33,252 nucleotides of DNA from an uncultured Gammaproteobacteria bacterium (GCA_913051785.1 CAJXCK010000017.1:1-33252), one strand, 5' to 3'. Shown: positions 23,956 through 31,292, numbered from the stretch's first letter. Notes: a model not told the origin generated them from the sequence alone. Made by a program: numbers and translations.

Positions 23956-24129
23956 CTAATAGTCGATAAGTTCAAAAGCATATTCAGATCGGGGGTTTAT
24001 CTTTTTTTGCGCTAAATAACCAGCACGTTGCACGTAAGTTTTAAGATTAGTATTTCCGTCAATCACGGTTAGGAGTGCCGCGGAGGCGGCGCGAAAAACG
24101 CTTCTGAACACTTCGAACGCAGGTTCCAT
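23956..24129 (-). CDS. Possible 57-aa protein
   Basis: On the minus strand, ATG 24129 opens a 57-residue frame (MEPAFEVFRSVFRAASAALL...SEYAFELIDY) that ends just before the palindrome preceding the dehydrogenase. It has a balanced composition with an amphipathic, alanine-rich N-terminal helix. A weak GTGGA lies 8 bases upstream. No family is recognised. It may be a small protein co-transcribed with the dehydrogenase or a chance frame in an otherwise empty region. Confidence 0.35.
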   Translation of the reverse strand: MEPAFEVFRSVFRAASAALLTVIDGNTNLKTYVQRAGYLAQKKINPRSEYAFELIDY

Positions 24130-24375
24130 TTTTAATCCACTGTTATTCCATTTTTTAGTATTGAGGAGCAGGAGGAAGAGAGCTATAGTATTCCCATCTT
24201 GTGAGGAAGGCAGCGGCTCGAGAAGCTGGGGTACTTAGAAGAGAGAAGCAGAAGGGTGAGAAGTCGAGAGAGATTTCGCCACATGTCGGACGGGAAGGTC
24301 ATAGTCCAACGCTGGTAGACCGCCAGACCCCTTCTACTTCGAAATAATTAAAAGCGCCAAATGGCGTTTTTTTTT
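24130..24375 (+). ncRNA. Gene-free stretch ending in a strong intrinsic terminator; candidate small RNA
   Basis: Between the dehydrogenase region and the lipoprotein at 24579 no long frame exists on the + strand. Yet a strong Rho-independent terminator closes it: CGCC-AAAT-GGCG at about 24355-24366, extended by A-T and G-T pairs, then nine Ts (24367-24375). A terminator with no gene upstream on its strand suggests a short transcript. The preceding 200 bases are purine-rich (GAGGAGCAGGAGGAAGAG) with a possible long-range pairing CTCGA/TCGAG at about 24218 and 24263. It does not resemble 6S, SRP, RNase P or tmRNA as I know them. The remaining 200 bases to 24578 show nothing clear. Confidence 0.4.
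24350..24375 (+). terminator. Rho-independent terminator
   Basis: The stem AAAAGCGCC / GGCGTTTT (with one G-T wobble) surrounds the tetraloop AAAT and is followed by an uninterrupted run of nine Ts. It is oriented for rightward transcription, yet the nearest upstream + strand gene is merC, which ends 1.7 kb earlier behind a convergent gene. Confidence 0.82.
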
Positions 24376-24578
24376 GTCTCTAGAAAAGACAATGTGCTTT
24401 CTGGTCTAGGACTTTAGACCCGCTTAAACAGATCTCACTCCGTATTCCGCGCGTTACCAAATGTCACAAACTGATATTAGATAGTAATAGTCGGGTTACT
24501 TGATGACGCTAGTTTATAGCTGACTCAAACGCAGATTGATTCGCTCAATGTGTTTACTGATAACCTTAGGAGATAGTT

Positions 24579-24959
24579 ATGCGATTTAAACAATATTTTG
24601 CAGTTTTCTCACTTAACGCCTTTTTATCTTACGGATGCGTTTCAACTGCATCAGATCCCTTATTTTCAAATTCCGGTCCAATAATCGATAGGAAGGGTGT
24701 AGATCTCAATCTATACGCTGTTGATTTAAAACAATGCAACGAATACGCAGATCAAGTTTCAGTTAGCCGGAGTGTGCTCAAAGGAGCTGCTGCAGGCGCG
24801 GTAGTCGGGGGACTTTATGAAGTAGTTACCAGGGAGGAAGAAGCCTTGGAGGTGGGCGCTATCACCGGTGGAACGAAATCTGCGATGGCCTCAATGAATC
24901 AGAAAAAAAAGATCGTTAAAAAATGTTTAATCGGCAGGGGTTATCGCGTCTTAAGTTGA
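24579..24959 (+). CDS. Small lipoprotein with a glycine-zipper segment
   Basis: A 126-aa putative outer-membrane lipoprotein. ATG 24579 follows AGGAGATAGTT. The signal peptide ends at LSYGC (lipobox-like, with Tyr-Gly before Cys). A central LKGAAAGAVVGGLYEVVTREEEALEVGAITGG has small-residue repeats typical of glycine-zipper membrane-inserting proteins. A basic C-terminus KKKIVKKCLIGRGYRVL ends it; the pair CNEYAD...CLIGRGY is shared with many small uncharacterised lipoproteins. Role unknown, perhaps envelope integrity. Confidence 0.78.
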   Translation: MRFKQYFAVFSLNAFLSYGCVSTASDPLFSNSGPIIDRKGVDLNLYAVDLKQCNEYADQVSVSRSVLKGAAAGAVVGGLYEVVTREEEALEVGAITGGTKSAMASMNQKKKIVKKCLIGRGYRVLS

Positions 24960-25072
24960 GTTCTTTTTTGTTAGGGGCGCGCAATTTGGAACTCCTGATT
25001 TTCATCTAGAACTGTTGAGAGGTCATTTTTCTCTAGAAGTTAATTTGGTAGTTTTGTAGGCTAAAGTTTCAC

Positions 25073-25546
25073 TTGGTAGCGCCAGTGGGTAAGTCTTCTA
25101 AAATACCTCGAAAGTCAGCAGCGGCGCGGTCTTTCCTCGAACGGTTAGGGCATCTTTTGATCCTGCTGTTACTTTTATCAAGTTGCACGAGCGTATCCAC
25201 TTATGAAACCTTACTGCCGGGTCAAGTTCTAGCTTTAAACTGTTCATTGGTGTCTAACAGGGTGATGCTCGATGTCTCGATTGTAGTGGATGTGGATGCG
25301 GCGACGGCCGATCTGCGTGAGCGTAACAGTCGGGCTGGCACTTTTGTAGTTTGGGAAAACTTACAGGTAGAAGCTCAGGAGAACCGCTTCCTTGTCCTTC
25401 GTTCTACAGTGTCGGACTTACTGAATATTTCAGATCAACATCGAGTCAATTTTCCAAATCTGTCCTATGAACGCGTCAGGACTATTGTTATGGGCAACTT
25501 GGCCCCTGTGACTACGAGGGACAAGGGAAAATGCTGGCCAATTTAG
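25073..25546 (+). CDS. Lipoprotein of unknown function
   Basis: Up to 157 aa from TTG 25073. The N-terminus is basic (KSSKIPRKSAAARSF), then a strongly hydrophobic helix LLILLLLLSSC forms a lipobox. The mature part has only two further cysteines (ALNCSL and GKCWPI), which could pair. The start is uncertain: no good ribosome-binding site precedes TTG, and later GTG/TTG codons in the same frame are possible. No domain is recognised. It may be transcribed with the lipoprotein gene ending 113 bases earlier. Confidence 0.6.
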   Translation: MVAPVGKSSKIPRKSAAARSFLERLGHLLILLLLLSSCTSVSTYETLLPGQVLALNCSLVSNRVMLDVSIVVDVDAATADLRERNSRAGTFVVWENLQVEAQENRFLVLRSTVSDLLNISDQHRVNFPNLSYERVRTIVMGNLAPVTTRDKGKCWPI

Positions 25547-25726
25547 AGGATGATTTATATTTTTGATCTGTAAGACGGTTCTGCGTTGACCTAAATCATG
25601 TTGCAATCTTTTTCATATAGCCCAAACACATCGGATAAAAGATACAAAACGATACGAAGGAGACACAGCAACGTTACAGGTGATTAGGATGATAAGACGT
25701 AACTTAAAACAGCTGTGGAGTTCGAA

Positions 25727-26080
25727 ATGAAACAGATTTTCTTTGCATTAATACTAGTTTTTTCCTTCTCTTGGGCAGGCGCCTCTGAGGGGAAAAGAAA
25801 AGAGATATCTTCCGTCGATGATGTTAGAGAAATGAGAGAATCCCAAATTGAAAGATTGACTAAACGATTGTCTCAAGAGGGTACGGATGAGAACAAAAGG
25901 ATCCGAATTGAGAAGCGAATAGCGATGCTTCAGTCCAAACCGTTACCAACTCAAGAGCAAATCGACTGGAGAAAAGAGAACTGGAGAGCTGATCGAAATC
26001 GCTCGGATAGAATTAGGTTTAAAGGGAAAGGGCCACGCCGTGAGCGATTACCCCGGGAGTCGTTCCCCAAACAGGGTTGA
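25727..26080 (+). CDS. Secreted basic coiled-coil protein
   Basis: A 117-aa protein. ATG 25727 with GGAG 7 bases upstream is preferred over GTG 25715. Signal peptide MKQIFFALILVFSFSWAGAS. The mature protein is helical and highly charged (RESQIERLTKRLSQEG...NKRIRIEKRIAML), with an Arg-rich tail (DRNRSDRIRFKGKGPRRERLPRES). It looks vaguely like Spy/CpxP-type periplasmic helical proteins, but no LTxxQ motif is visible. A 13-codon frame (ATG 25689) ends in the ATGA that holds this start and might be a leader. Function unknown. Confidence 0.68.
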   Translation: MKQIFFALILVFSFSWAGASEGKRKEISSVDDVREMRESQIERLTKRLSQEGTDENKRIRIEKRIAMLQSKPLPTQEQIDWRKENWRADRNRSDRIRFKGKGPRRERLPRESFPKQG

Positions 26081-26131
26081 ATCAGGTCATTTTGATCGAG
26101 GTGATCTTTCAATCAGCGAGTTTTTAAAGTG

Positions 26132-26197
26132 AAAACGCTAGCTCCTTTACATAGAGATAAGCCCCAGCAGCTGAGGCTCATCTCCTAACAGCGTTTT
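26132..26197. terminator. Nested stem-loop acting as bidirectional terminator
   Basis: The outer arms AAAACGCT (26132-26139) and AGCGTTTT (26190-26197) are perfect complements. Inside them a second hairpin runs 26154-26184, pairing GAGAT with ATCTC and AGCC with GGCT. Both strands end in a GCGTTTT-type tail, suiting convergent termination of the secreted-protein gene (+) and the VOC gene (-). Confidence 0.6.
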
Positions 26198-26204
26198 ATT
26201 TGAA

Positions 26205-26597
26205 CTAAGCTGGTCGATGTATGCCACATATCTTGTGGCCATTCGGGTCAAGGAAGTAACACAAATACATCAAGCCCATGTTGCTTTCTCTGGGACCTGG
26301 AGGATCTTCTATGCTTCTACCGCCGTTAGCGATTGCAACGTCATGAAACTCTTGTATCTGCTCTGGCGAATCGCACACAAAGCCGAGAGTTGATCCATTA
26401 GAGGGATCAACAGGCTCACCGTTTATAGGCTCTGAAAGACTGAATGTTGATCCATTGTGCATATAAAAAATGCGCTTCTGTCCTGTATCGTTAGTGTGTT
26501 CCATGGGCGCCCCTGCTCCCAACACTCCCAGTACTGCGTTATAAAATTCTTTTGTCTTCTCGATATCGTTTGCACCGATCATCACATGGTTAAACAT
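26205..26597 (-). CDS. VOC-family (glyoxalase/dioxygenase superfamily) protein
   Basis: A 130-aa vicinal-oxygen-chelate protein. ATG 26597 follows GGAGGAG. It has the beta-alpha-beta-beta-beta pattern: NHVMIGANDIEKTKEFYNAVLG at the start, FSLSEPINGE, GFVCDSPEQIQEFHDVAIANGG, and YLCYFLDPNGHKICGIH at the end. Possible metal ligands are His4 and the late Glu/His positions. Members range from glyoxalase I to dioxygenases and resistance proteins; this small one is close to the usual glyoxalase-like type of unknown substrate. It lies downstream of a GST gene on the same strand, so a role in detoxification is plausible. Confidence 0.88.
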   Translation of the reverse strand: MFNHVMIGANDIEKTKEFYNAVLGVLGAGAPMEHTNDTGQKRIFYMHNGSTFSLSEPINGEPVDPSNGSTLGFVCDSPEQIQEFHDVAIANGGRSIEDPPGPRESNMGLMYLCYFLDPNGHKICGIHRPA

Positions 26598-26710
26598 AGC
26601 TTTCTCCTCCGTTTTTTGTTGGCTGGTTCCAGATGCAAGCCGGTACCGCCCGTTATGACTTAGTCAGCAGAATTTTGAGAATTGGTTTCAAGCCCGCTAA
26701 GCGGAGGTAC

Positions 26711-26749
26711 CTTATCATTCTTTATTTCGCTTAGCCTCTTTATGATAAG
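26711..26749. repeat. Inverted repeat in the GST-VOC intergenic region
   Basis: CTTATCAT (26711-26718) and ATGATAAG (26742-26749) are perfect 8-bp complements separated by 23 bases. Short complementary pieces around CGCTAAGCG/CGCTTAGC are found nearby. It may fold as a hairpin in the message between the GST and VOC genes, or be a regulator half-site pair. Significance is modest. Confidence 0.35.
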
Positions 26750-26820
26750 AGTTTGCATCGGTGAATGTTTGATCACCACTTGCAAAGCTCTCGGTGCGAG
26801 GCATATGTCACTGGATTATC

Positions 26821-27498
26821 TTACAATCCATAAAGCTCTTTAAGGTGCGCCATAAAGCCTGGCTGGTCTGCCTGGGCATCGCCCCGGATTCTTTTTACGT
26901 GCTCTCTTTCTTCCATTCTTGCGCAGTATTCATCGAGTCCAGCGACCTGAGATAGCGGGTCTTCACCAAGAAAACGGTTCCCAACACTTCTAACTACCGG
27001 CAGGTTTAAGATGGCAGCAATATCGGCAAGGGTGAATTGATCTCCATAGGCAAATTGCTTGAAATTCGAGAGGTTAGAGAGTGCGCTTGAGGCCTTTTTT
27101 ATATTCGTTTCGAATTCCTTTAGGACATTTGAGTCGGGTTCTGTTCCGGATATTAGGTTAGGGATCATCCGCCTGGCCGCGAGTTCAAAGTAAAGTTCAA
27201 TAAATTGCGAAAGCTCTTGAACCTTGGCAATACCAAAAGCGCTCGTGGGAAGAAGGCTTGGGGTGGGGTAGGCCCTTTCTATGTACTCCAGAATCGATCG
27301 AGACTCGCTTATAAAACCGTCCGGGGTCTCCAGAGCGGGCACCTTCCCTAGAGGGCTTTTGTCTAAATACTCTGGCTTATATTTCGGACCCGCTCCGGAG
27401 TAAGACAAAACTTCTTCGAACTCAATACCTTTCTCCAATAGGGCCAGCTTTGGCACGTTATAGTAGTTACTTGCAGAAAATCCGTGCAGTTTAATCAT
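26821..27498 (-). CDS. Glutathione S-transferase family protein
   Basis: A 225-aa cytosolic GST-like protein. The N-terminal thioredoxin-like domain has KLHGFSASNYYNVPKLALLEKGIEFEEV, the cis-Pro region GKVPALETPDG and the glutathione-binding FISESRSILEYIERAYP (Glu-Ser pair). The C-terminal helical domain contains the FTLADIAAILNLPV N-capping motif. Ser9 or Asn/Tyr 11-13 could be the catalytic residue. Length fits. It conjugates or reduces unknown electrophiles. A GAGGGT site precedes ATG 27498. Confidence 0.92.
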   Translation of the reverse strand: MIKLHGFSASNYYNVPKLALLEKGIEFEEVLSYSGAGPKYKPEYLDKSPLGKVPALETPDGFISESRSILEYIERAYPTPSLLPTSAFGIAKVQELSQFIELYFELAARRMIPNLISGTEPDSNVLKEFETNIKKASSALSNLSNFKQFAYGDQFTLADIAAILNLPVVRSVGNRFLGEDPLSQVAGLDEYCARMEEREHVKRIRGDAQADQPGFMAHLKELYGL

Positions 27499-27699
27499 GT
27501 TTTCTCGACCCTCATGGTTTTGAGAGAGTAAAGAATAAAGCCAGTAGAGAGTCCATTATTTTTCTTTTTTTATTTAGGAAACCATCTCTTTTACGACACT
27601 CAATCTCGATTTTTATTGTCAAATGGCGTGCGGAATACCTCGCGAGATCTCAATTTTTACTTTAGTGTGAAGTGTGCTTTCGTTTCTTTGGGAGAGATA

Positions 27700-28137
27700 A
27701 TGAGAGAGTTTTTTGAAAAGCTTTTCGAACGCAACTCATTAAATAGAAAGTTGCATTGGACCACGATCGCCAGTGAAAAGGTGATACTCGCACTAGTCGG
27801 AATTCTTACGGTGTACGCGAGTTTGGCATTCATATATGAGCTGGCTTTGAGTAGAACTGTAGAACTGTCCGATTTGTTTCTATTATTTATTTATGTGGAA
27901 ATTATCGGGATGGTGGGTGCTTATTACTCAACTAATCGTATACCGGTGACATTGCCCATCATTATCGCGATTACGGCTCTTTGTAGGCTAATCGTGATGC
28001 AGAGCAAAGATATAGATGCTATTTCCCTAATTGCCGAGGCAGGTGCGATTTTGATCTTGAGTGGCGCAGCTTATTTGATGAGCTTGAAAGAGGAACGAAG
28101 TATTTTGCGACAGGAAAAGCGGAACAAAGACAATTAG
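27700..28137 (+). CDS. PsiE-like membrane protein
   Basis: A 145-aa inner-membrane protein with about four helices. ATG 27700 with GGAGAGATA just upstream is chosen; the frame begins 28 codons earlier without a site. The pattern VILALVGILTVYASLAFIYEL, LLFIYVEIIGMVGAYYSTNRIPVTLPIIIAITALCRLIVMQ resembles the phosphate-starvation-inducible PsiE family (conserved Glu in the second helix, the RIPV turn, and Arg in TALCRLIV). The C-terminus is charged and cytoplasmic. The molecular role of PsiE is not known. No Pho box was recognised. Confidence 0.72.
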   Translation: MREFFEKLFERNSLNRKLHWTTIASEKVILALVGILTVYASLAFIYELALSRTVELSDLFLLFIYVEIIGMVGAYYSTNRIPVTLPIIIAITALCRLIVMQSKDIDAISLIAEAGAILILSGAAYLMSLKEERSILRQEKRNKDN

Positions 28138-28250
28138 TTCCCGGACGGCTCTCTTAGATTGAATATCTCCAGAATACTAGATTTGCTGAGACTTCGAACG
28201 AGTATCGCCTCATAAATTACTTTCGTTGATTACTCTGATATGTTTTGGGA

Positions 28251-28412
28251 ATGACCAAAAGCCTGATACTAATTTTTCACCTCTCTCTAGTTCTGCTGCT
28301 TCCAGGTTGCTCAATGCAGGCCTTGGAGCCAACTGCGGAGGCTGAAGATGAGTCAGCAAAACAAAACTGTGGTCGCAATATGACGCAGAGATCCAAGTGC
28401 AAGAACAAGTAA
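28251..28412 (+). CDS. 53-aa small lipoprotein
   Basis: ATG 28251, preceded closely by TTGGGA, opens a 53-codon gene. MTKSLILIFHLSLVLLLPGC is a full lipoprotein signal peptide with lipobox LLPGC, followed by an acidic then basic tail with two further cysteines (NCGRN, SKCKNK). Such very short lipoproteins are often missed by gene callers. Function unknown. It converges on the gene at 28459. Confidence 0.68.
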   Translation: MTKSLILIFHLSLVLLLPGCSMQALEPTAEAEDESAKQNCGRNMTQRSKCKNK

Positions 28413-28458
28413 TGGAACTATTCGGACCGGGTGAAAGTGTCTGCGCTTGACCTTGATA

Positions 28459-28875
28459 TCAGCGCAAGGCTGTCACCAAATTCATCATTACTGCGGTTGC
28501 ACCGATGGAACTGCCAATCATGATGGCTCTATCGCTCCATTGAATGCCAACGAAAACCCATCCAATAGCGCTTAGTGCATAAGAGACCTGGCCGAGACTC
28601 GTAAAGCCCGCGGACATTAGAAAGATTCCGCATACTGAGAGGCAAGTTGCTATCCATTTAACGTACCAATCCACGGTACCAGTCGGTGTCGTTGACTTTA
28701 GGTCTTCGTTTTCGGCCTGCAACTCTTTCAGTTCCGTTAGCAATCGCTTTTTTTCGGTAGAGAGCTCCATGGCTAATCGACCCGCTTTGCTGACTGGCAT
28801 TTTACTCTGCCTGTCCTCGCGTTCATCACCAAAGAACGCGATTCCCTCGGACTCATAATGATGTGGCTCTTGCAT
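28459..28875 (-). CDS. Membrane protein with a coiled coil, unknown function
   Basis: A 138-aa protein. The N-terminal about 70 residues are hydrophilic, with a predicted coiled coil (LSTEKKRLLTELKELQAENEDL). Three hydrophobic helices follow (DWYVKWIATCLSVCGIFLMSAG; YALSAIGWVFVGIQW; IMIGSSIGATAVMMNLV). There is no signal peptide, so the N-terminus is probably cytoplasmic. I do not recognise the family; short proteins with the WYVKW...GWVFVG pattern occur in marine bacteria and some marine phages, which is only an impression. It stands alone. Confidence 0.65.
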   Translation of the reverse strand: MQEPHHYESEGIAFFGDEREDRQSKMPVSKAGRLAMELSTEKKRLLTELKELQAENEDLKSTTPTGTVDWYVKWIATCLSVCGIFLMSAGFTSLGQVSYALSAIGWVFVGIQWSDRAIMIGSSIGATAVMMNLVTALR

Positions 28876-29069
28876 TTTGTTCTCAGTAATAAAATTTTTA
28901 GCTCGCTAACCTCCCGAAACTTCGATGTTTTGCGTCGACCAATGTAAACTGCCGAGACACGATCCGGGGATGTCTCGCCCGCAGTATGCTCGTAGAAAAA
29001 GATGACGCATCATCTACTTTTCGGTTGCGCTGTCAACGTTTTTTTCCCCTTTAACCAGGGCTAGAAACA

Positions 29070-29222
29070 ATGTTCATTTTGTATCCTCTGCGAGTGATTT
29101 TGAGGCGATCAAATTCTTTAGAAGGCCTACCTAATTTCGGTAATACAATTGGTTCTCTTGGCATTGTTATTTATTCTTTGATTCTGTGCGAAGATCATCG
29201 CCTGAGTTTTTTTCATCCATAG
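29070..29222 (+). pseudogene. Decayed N-terminal fragment of a paralogue of the gene at 32607
   Basis: Positions 29118-29171 align without gaps to 32613-32666, with about 7 differences in 54 bases. Both encode LE-x-L-x-N-x-GN-x-IGSLGIVI. After this the similarity stops, and the frame ends at TAG 29220. The frame as it stands (ATG 29070, 50 codons) has an unrelated N-terminus, so it is most likely a remnant left by duplication and deletion. The enoyl-CoA hydratase begins 12 bases later. Confidence 0.65.
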
Positions 29223-29234
29223 ATAGGGGTACCT

Positions 29235-30029
29235 ATGTCGCATTTACTAGAGTCAATCGAGGACGGTGTTGCAACGCTCACTATGAACCGACCAGAGGCG
29301 CGTAATGCTATGAACGCAGAGATAATCGAGGGCTTGCGAGAAGCGTTGCCTAGGTTAGGGGCAGACAATGATGTTCGCTGCGTTGTCTTAACAGGGGCCA
29401 ATGGAGCTTTTTGTGCAGGCGGGGATGTAAAAGGTTTTGCTTCAGGGGGCGGCGGCGGGACGGCGCCAACGATTGAGCAGCGTGCGCAAATGCTTAGGCC
29501 AGGATTTGATGTATCGCGCATTTTGCATGAACTACCAAAGCCGACTCTAGCGGCTATTCCAGGGGCCGCTGCTGGCGCTGGACTTTCCTTGGCGTTGGCT
29601 TGTGATCTCAGGATAGCGCTGGATACGGCGAAACTGACTACAGCATTTTCTAAAGTCGGGTTGTCCGGAGATTATGGGATCTCCCATTTTTTACCGTACT
29701 TGTTGGGGCAGGCGAAAGCCCGCGAGTTGTTATTTACGGCGCCGGTGCTCAGCGGCGCGCAGGCTTTCGAGCTTGGATTAGTAAATCGTGTTGCTGTTGC
29801 CGAGGATTTCGAGACGGCAGTAAAGAGCTTCGCAACTGAACTAGCGGAGGCAGCCACCGTAGCGATTGGCTACATGAAGAAAAACTTGAACGCAGCTCAT
29901 CACAGCACGCTCACTGAGACATTAGACCGTGAAGCGGCTCATATGGCTCGTTGTTTTACCACCGAAGACCATAAAAGTGCGGTGCAGGCATTCGTTGAAA
30001 AAAGGTCACCGAAATTTTCTGGGGCCTAG
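29235..30029 (+). CDS. Enoyl-CoA hydratase/isomerase family protein
   Basis: A 264-aa crotonase-fold enzyme acting on acyl-CoA thioesters. ATG 29235 follows AGGGGTACC. Seen: the N-terminal TMNRPEARNAMNAEI, the first oxyanion-hole motif FCAGGDVKGFASGGGGG, the second AAIPGAAAGAGLSLALACDLRIA, and GLSGDYGISHFLPYLLG. Gly140-type residues of the hole are intact. In place of one of the two catalytic Glu residues of classical hydratase it has GLSGDYG, with an acidic Asp, so isomerase or other crotonase chemistry is possible. A glycine run (GGGGG) sits in the loop. No beta-oxidation operon surrounds it. Confidence 0.92.
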   Translation: MSHLLESIEDGVATLTMNRPEARNAMNAEIIEGLREALPRLGADNDVRCVVLTGANGAFCAGGDVKGFASGGGGGTAPTIEQRAQMLRPGFDVSRILHELPKPTLAAIPGAAAGAGLSLALACDLRIALDTAKLTTAFSKVGLSGDYGISHFLPYLLGQAKARELLFTAPVLSGAQAFELGLVNRVAVAEDFETAVKSFATELAEAATVAIGYMKKNLNAAHHSTLTETLDREAAHMARCFTTEDHKSAVQAFVEKRSPKFSGA

Positions 30030-30085
30030 GTTCTCTGCGGAGACTTCAAACGGTTGTAACTTGAAATCAGCACCCACCCCTGCCA

Positions 30086-30179
30086 CTTGCTTCTATCACT
30101 AATAGAGGCAAGCGTCAGAAGTAGTGGAAGTGTTTTAGTGCAGCCGGGTTCACATGGACACGCAGGTGTCCATTCCACT
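30086..30179. other. Two strong hairpins in the convergent gap after the enoyl-CoA hydratase
   Basis: Hairpin 1 (30086-30112): CTTGCTTCTAT pairs with ATAGAGGCAAG over 11 bp with one T-G wobble, loop CACTA. Hairpin 2: ATGGACAC (30154-30161) pairs with GTGTCCAT (30166-30173) around GCAG, and is enclosed by AGTGGA (30123-30128) with TCCACT (30174-30179). No T-run follows either, so a simple intrinsic terminator is unlikely. A structured 3' end, a small RNA or a repeat element is possible. The rest of 30030-30252 shows no gene. Confidence 0.5.
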
Positions 30180-30252
30180 GTCAACCGATAAATAGTAGCG
30201 GTCAGATATTGTTATCGCCCAAAAGAAAGCAAAGTTCGCTCTATCAGATGTT

Positions 30253-30384
30253 TCAAGGGAAACTCTTGTCCTTACTCGCTTCCCTGTTCCTTTGTTTTGA
30301 TGATGCCTTGAATCTTCCGAGATAAAAGAAAATCGCTAGTGATACAAAAATTATCGAACCAAAAAAAATCGTATTGAAATCCAT
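30253..30384 (-). CDS. 43-aa single-span membrane protein coupled to the BI-1 family gene
   Basis: ATG 30384 overlaps the TAA of the upstream BI-1-like gene by one base (TAATG), a standard sign of translational coupling. The product starts MDFNTIFFGSIIFVSLAIFFYLGRF, a single membrane helix, and ends in a basic tail (KASSKQRNREASKDK). Being so short it would be missed by length cut-offs. It might be a small regulator or subunit of the BI-1 protein; this is inference. Confidence 0.65.
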   Translation of the reverse strand: MDFNTIFFGSIIFVSLAIFFYLGRFKASSKQRNREASKDKSFP

Positions 30385-31154
30385 TAACGACTTCTCAATT
30401 TAGCGATGAGTCTTAGCATTTCTAAATAAAGCCATATTAAAGTGACCATTAGAGAGAAAGCTCCGAACCACTCCATGTATTTGGGCGCTCCTTGTTCCGC
30501 GCCTATTTCTATGAAATCAAAGTCTAGTACTAAGTTGAGGGCTGCAATCGCAACGACGAATAGGCTAAAACCGATGCCAAAAAGCCCGTTAGAGTGGATA
30601 AAACCTATCCCTGAAGAACCAAACATGTTCATAACAAAGCTAATCAAGTAGAGGACACCTATCCCCATGGTGGCAGACACAATCATTAGCCTGAAATTTT
30701 CTGTTGGTTTGATAATGCCTAACTTGTAGAGAACAAGTAGTGAAGCAAGCGTACCTAATGTCAGCCCCGTTGCTTGAATGACTATACCAGGATATTGAGC
30801 TTCAAAATAAGCCGAAACTCCCCCAAGAAAAAGACCTTGTAAAAGCGCATAGACAGGCGCGGTAATTCCTGCCCATTTTTTTTTGAAAATTGTTATCAGG
30901 GCCAGTATAAATCCCCCAATAGCTCCGCCAATCATCGCCGGTGCTACCGCTGCTGGGTTTCCAGTCTGAAAAAATATATTCCAAGTGTAGCTAGCTGTTA
31001 GAATAAGCAAGGCTAATAAAATCCCAGTTTTATTAACGGTGCCTTGAAGAGTCATAACCTGCTCGGCAGCAATCCCCTCGTTTTTGAAGGTGTTAGCGCT
31101 TAGAGCAGGATTTCCTGAACGACCAAGCATTTGTAGCGCGTTATGTCTTCCCAT
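30384..31154 (-). CDS. Bax inhibitor-1/YccA-YetJ family membrane protein
   Basis: A 256-aa protein with seven hydrophobic helices and a soluble N-terminus (NPALSANTFKNEG). ATG 31154 has AAGGA 6 bases upstream. Family features: GLFLGGVSAYFEAQYPGIVIQATGLTLG, an ALNLVLDFDFIEIGAEQGAPKYMEWFGAFSLMVTLIWLYLEMLRLI block with the acidic residues that form the pH-sensitive Asp pair in BsYetJ-type calcium channels. This is the bacterial subfamily with an N-terminal segment, about 250 aa. It probably conducts or leaks cations; the physiological role is unknown. It is translationally coupled to a 43-aa membrane protein. Confidence 0.9.
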   Translation of the reverse strand: MGRHNALQMLGRSGNPALSANTFKNEGIAAEQVMTLQGTVNKTGILLALLILTASYTWNIFFQTGNPAAVAPAMIGGAIGGFILALITIFKKKWAGITAPVYALLQGLFLGGVSAYFEAQYPGIVIQATGLTLGTLASLLVLYKLGIIKPTENFRLMIVSATMGIGVLYLISFVMNMFGSSGIGFIHSNGLFGIGFSLFVVAIAALNLVLDFDFIEIGAEQGAPKYMEWFGAFSLMVTLIWLYLEMLRLIAKLRSR

Positions 31155-31292
31155 GAATATCCTTAAGAATTGAGCCGGTGTAGCAAGAGTGAGATGGTCT
31201 CATATTTCCAATCGCATCTGAATCGACGACTAATCTGGCTGAACTAGCCCTTATTTTTTGACATTAATTCAGAACTCTTTGAGTCGTCTTTC

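Noticed and set aside
23844-23981. 46-codon N-terminal extension of the alcohol dehydrogenase
   Set aside because: The TAGGAGG site and family length fix the start at 23843; the extension would also cover the operator.
27455-27475. Zur-like GTTATAG at the start of the GST gene
   Set aside because: Only the left half matches; the right half (TAGTTAC) is out of register and the site is inside the coding sequence.
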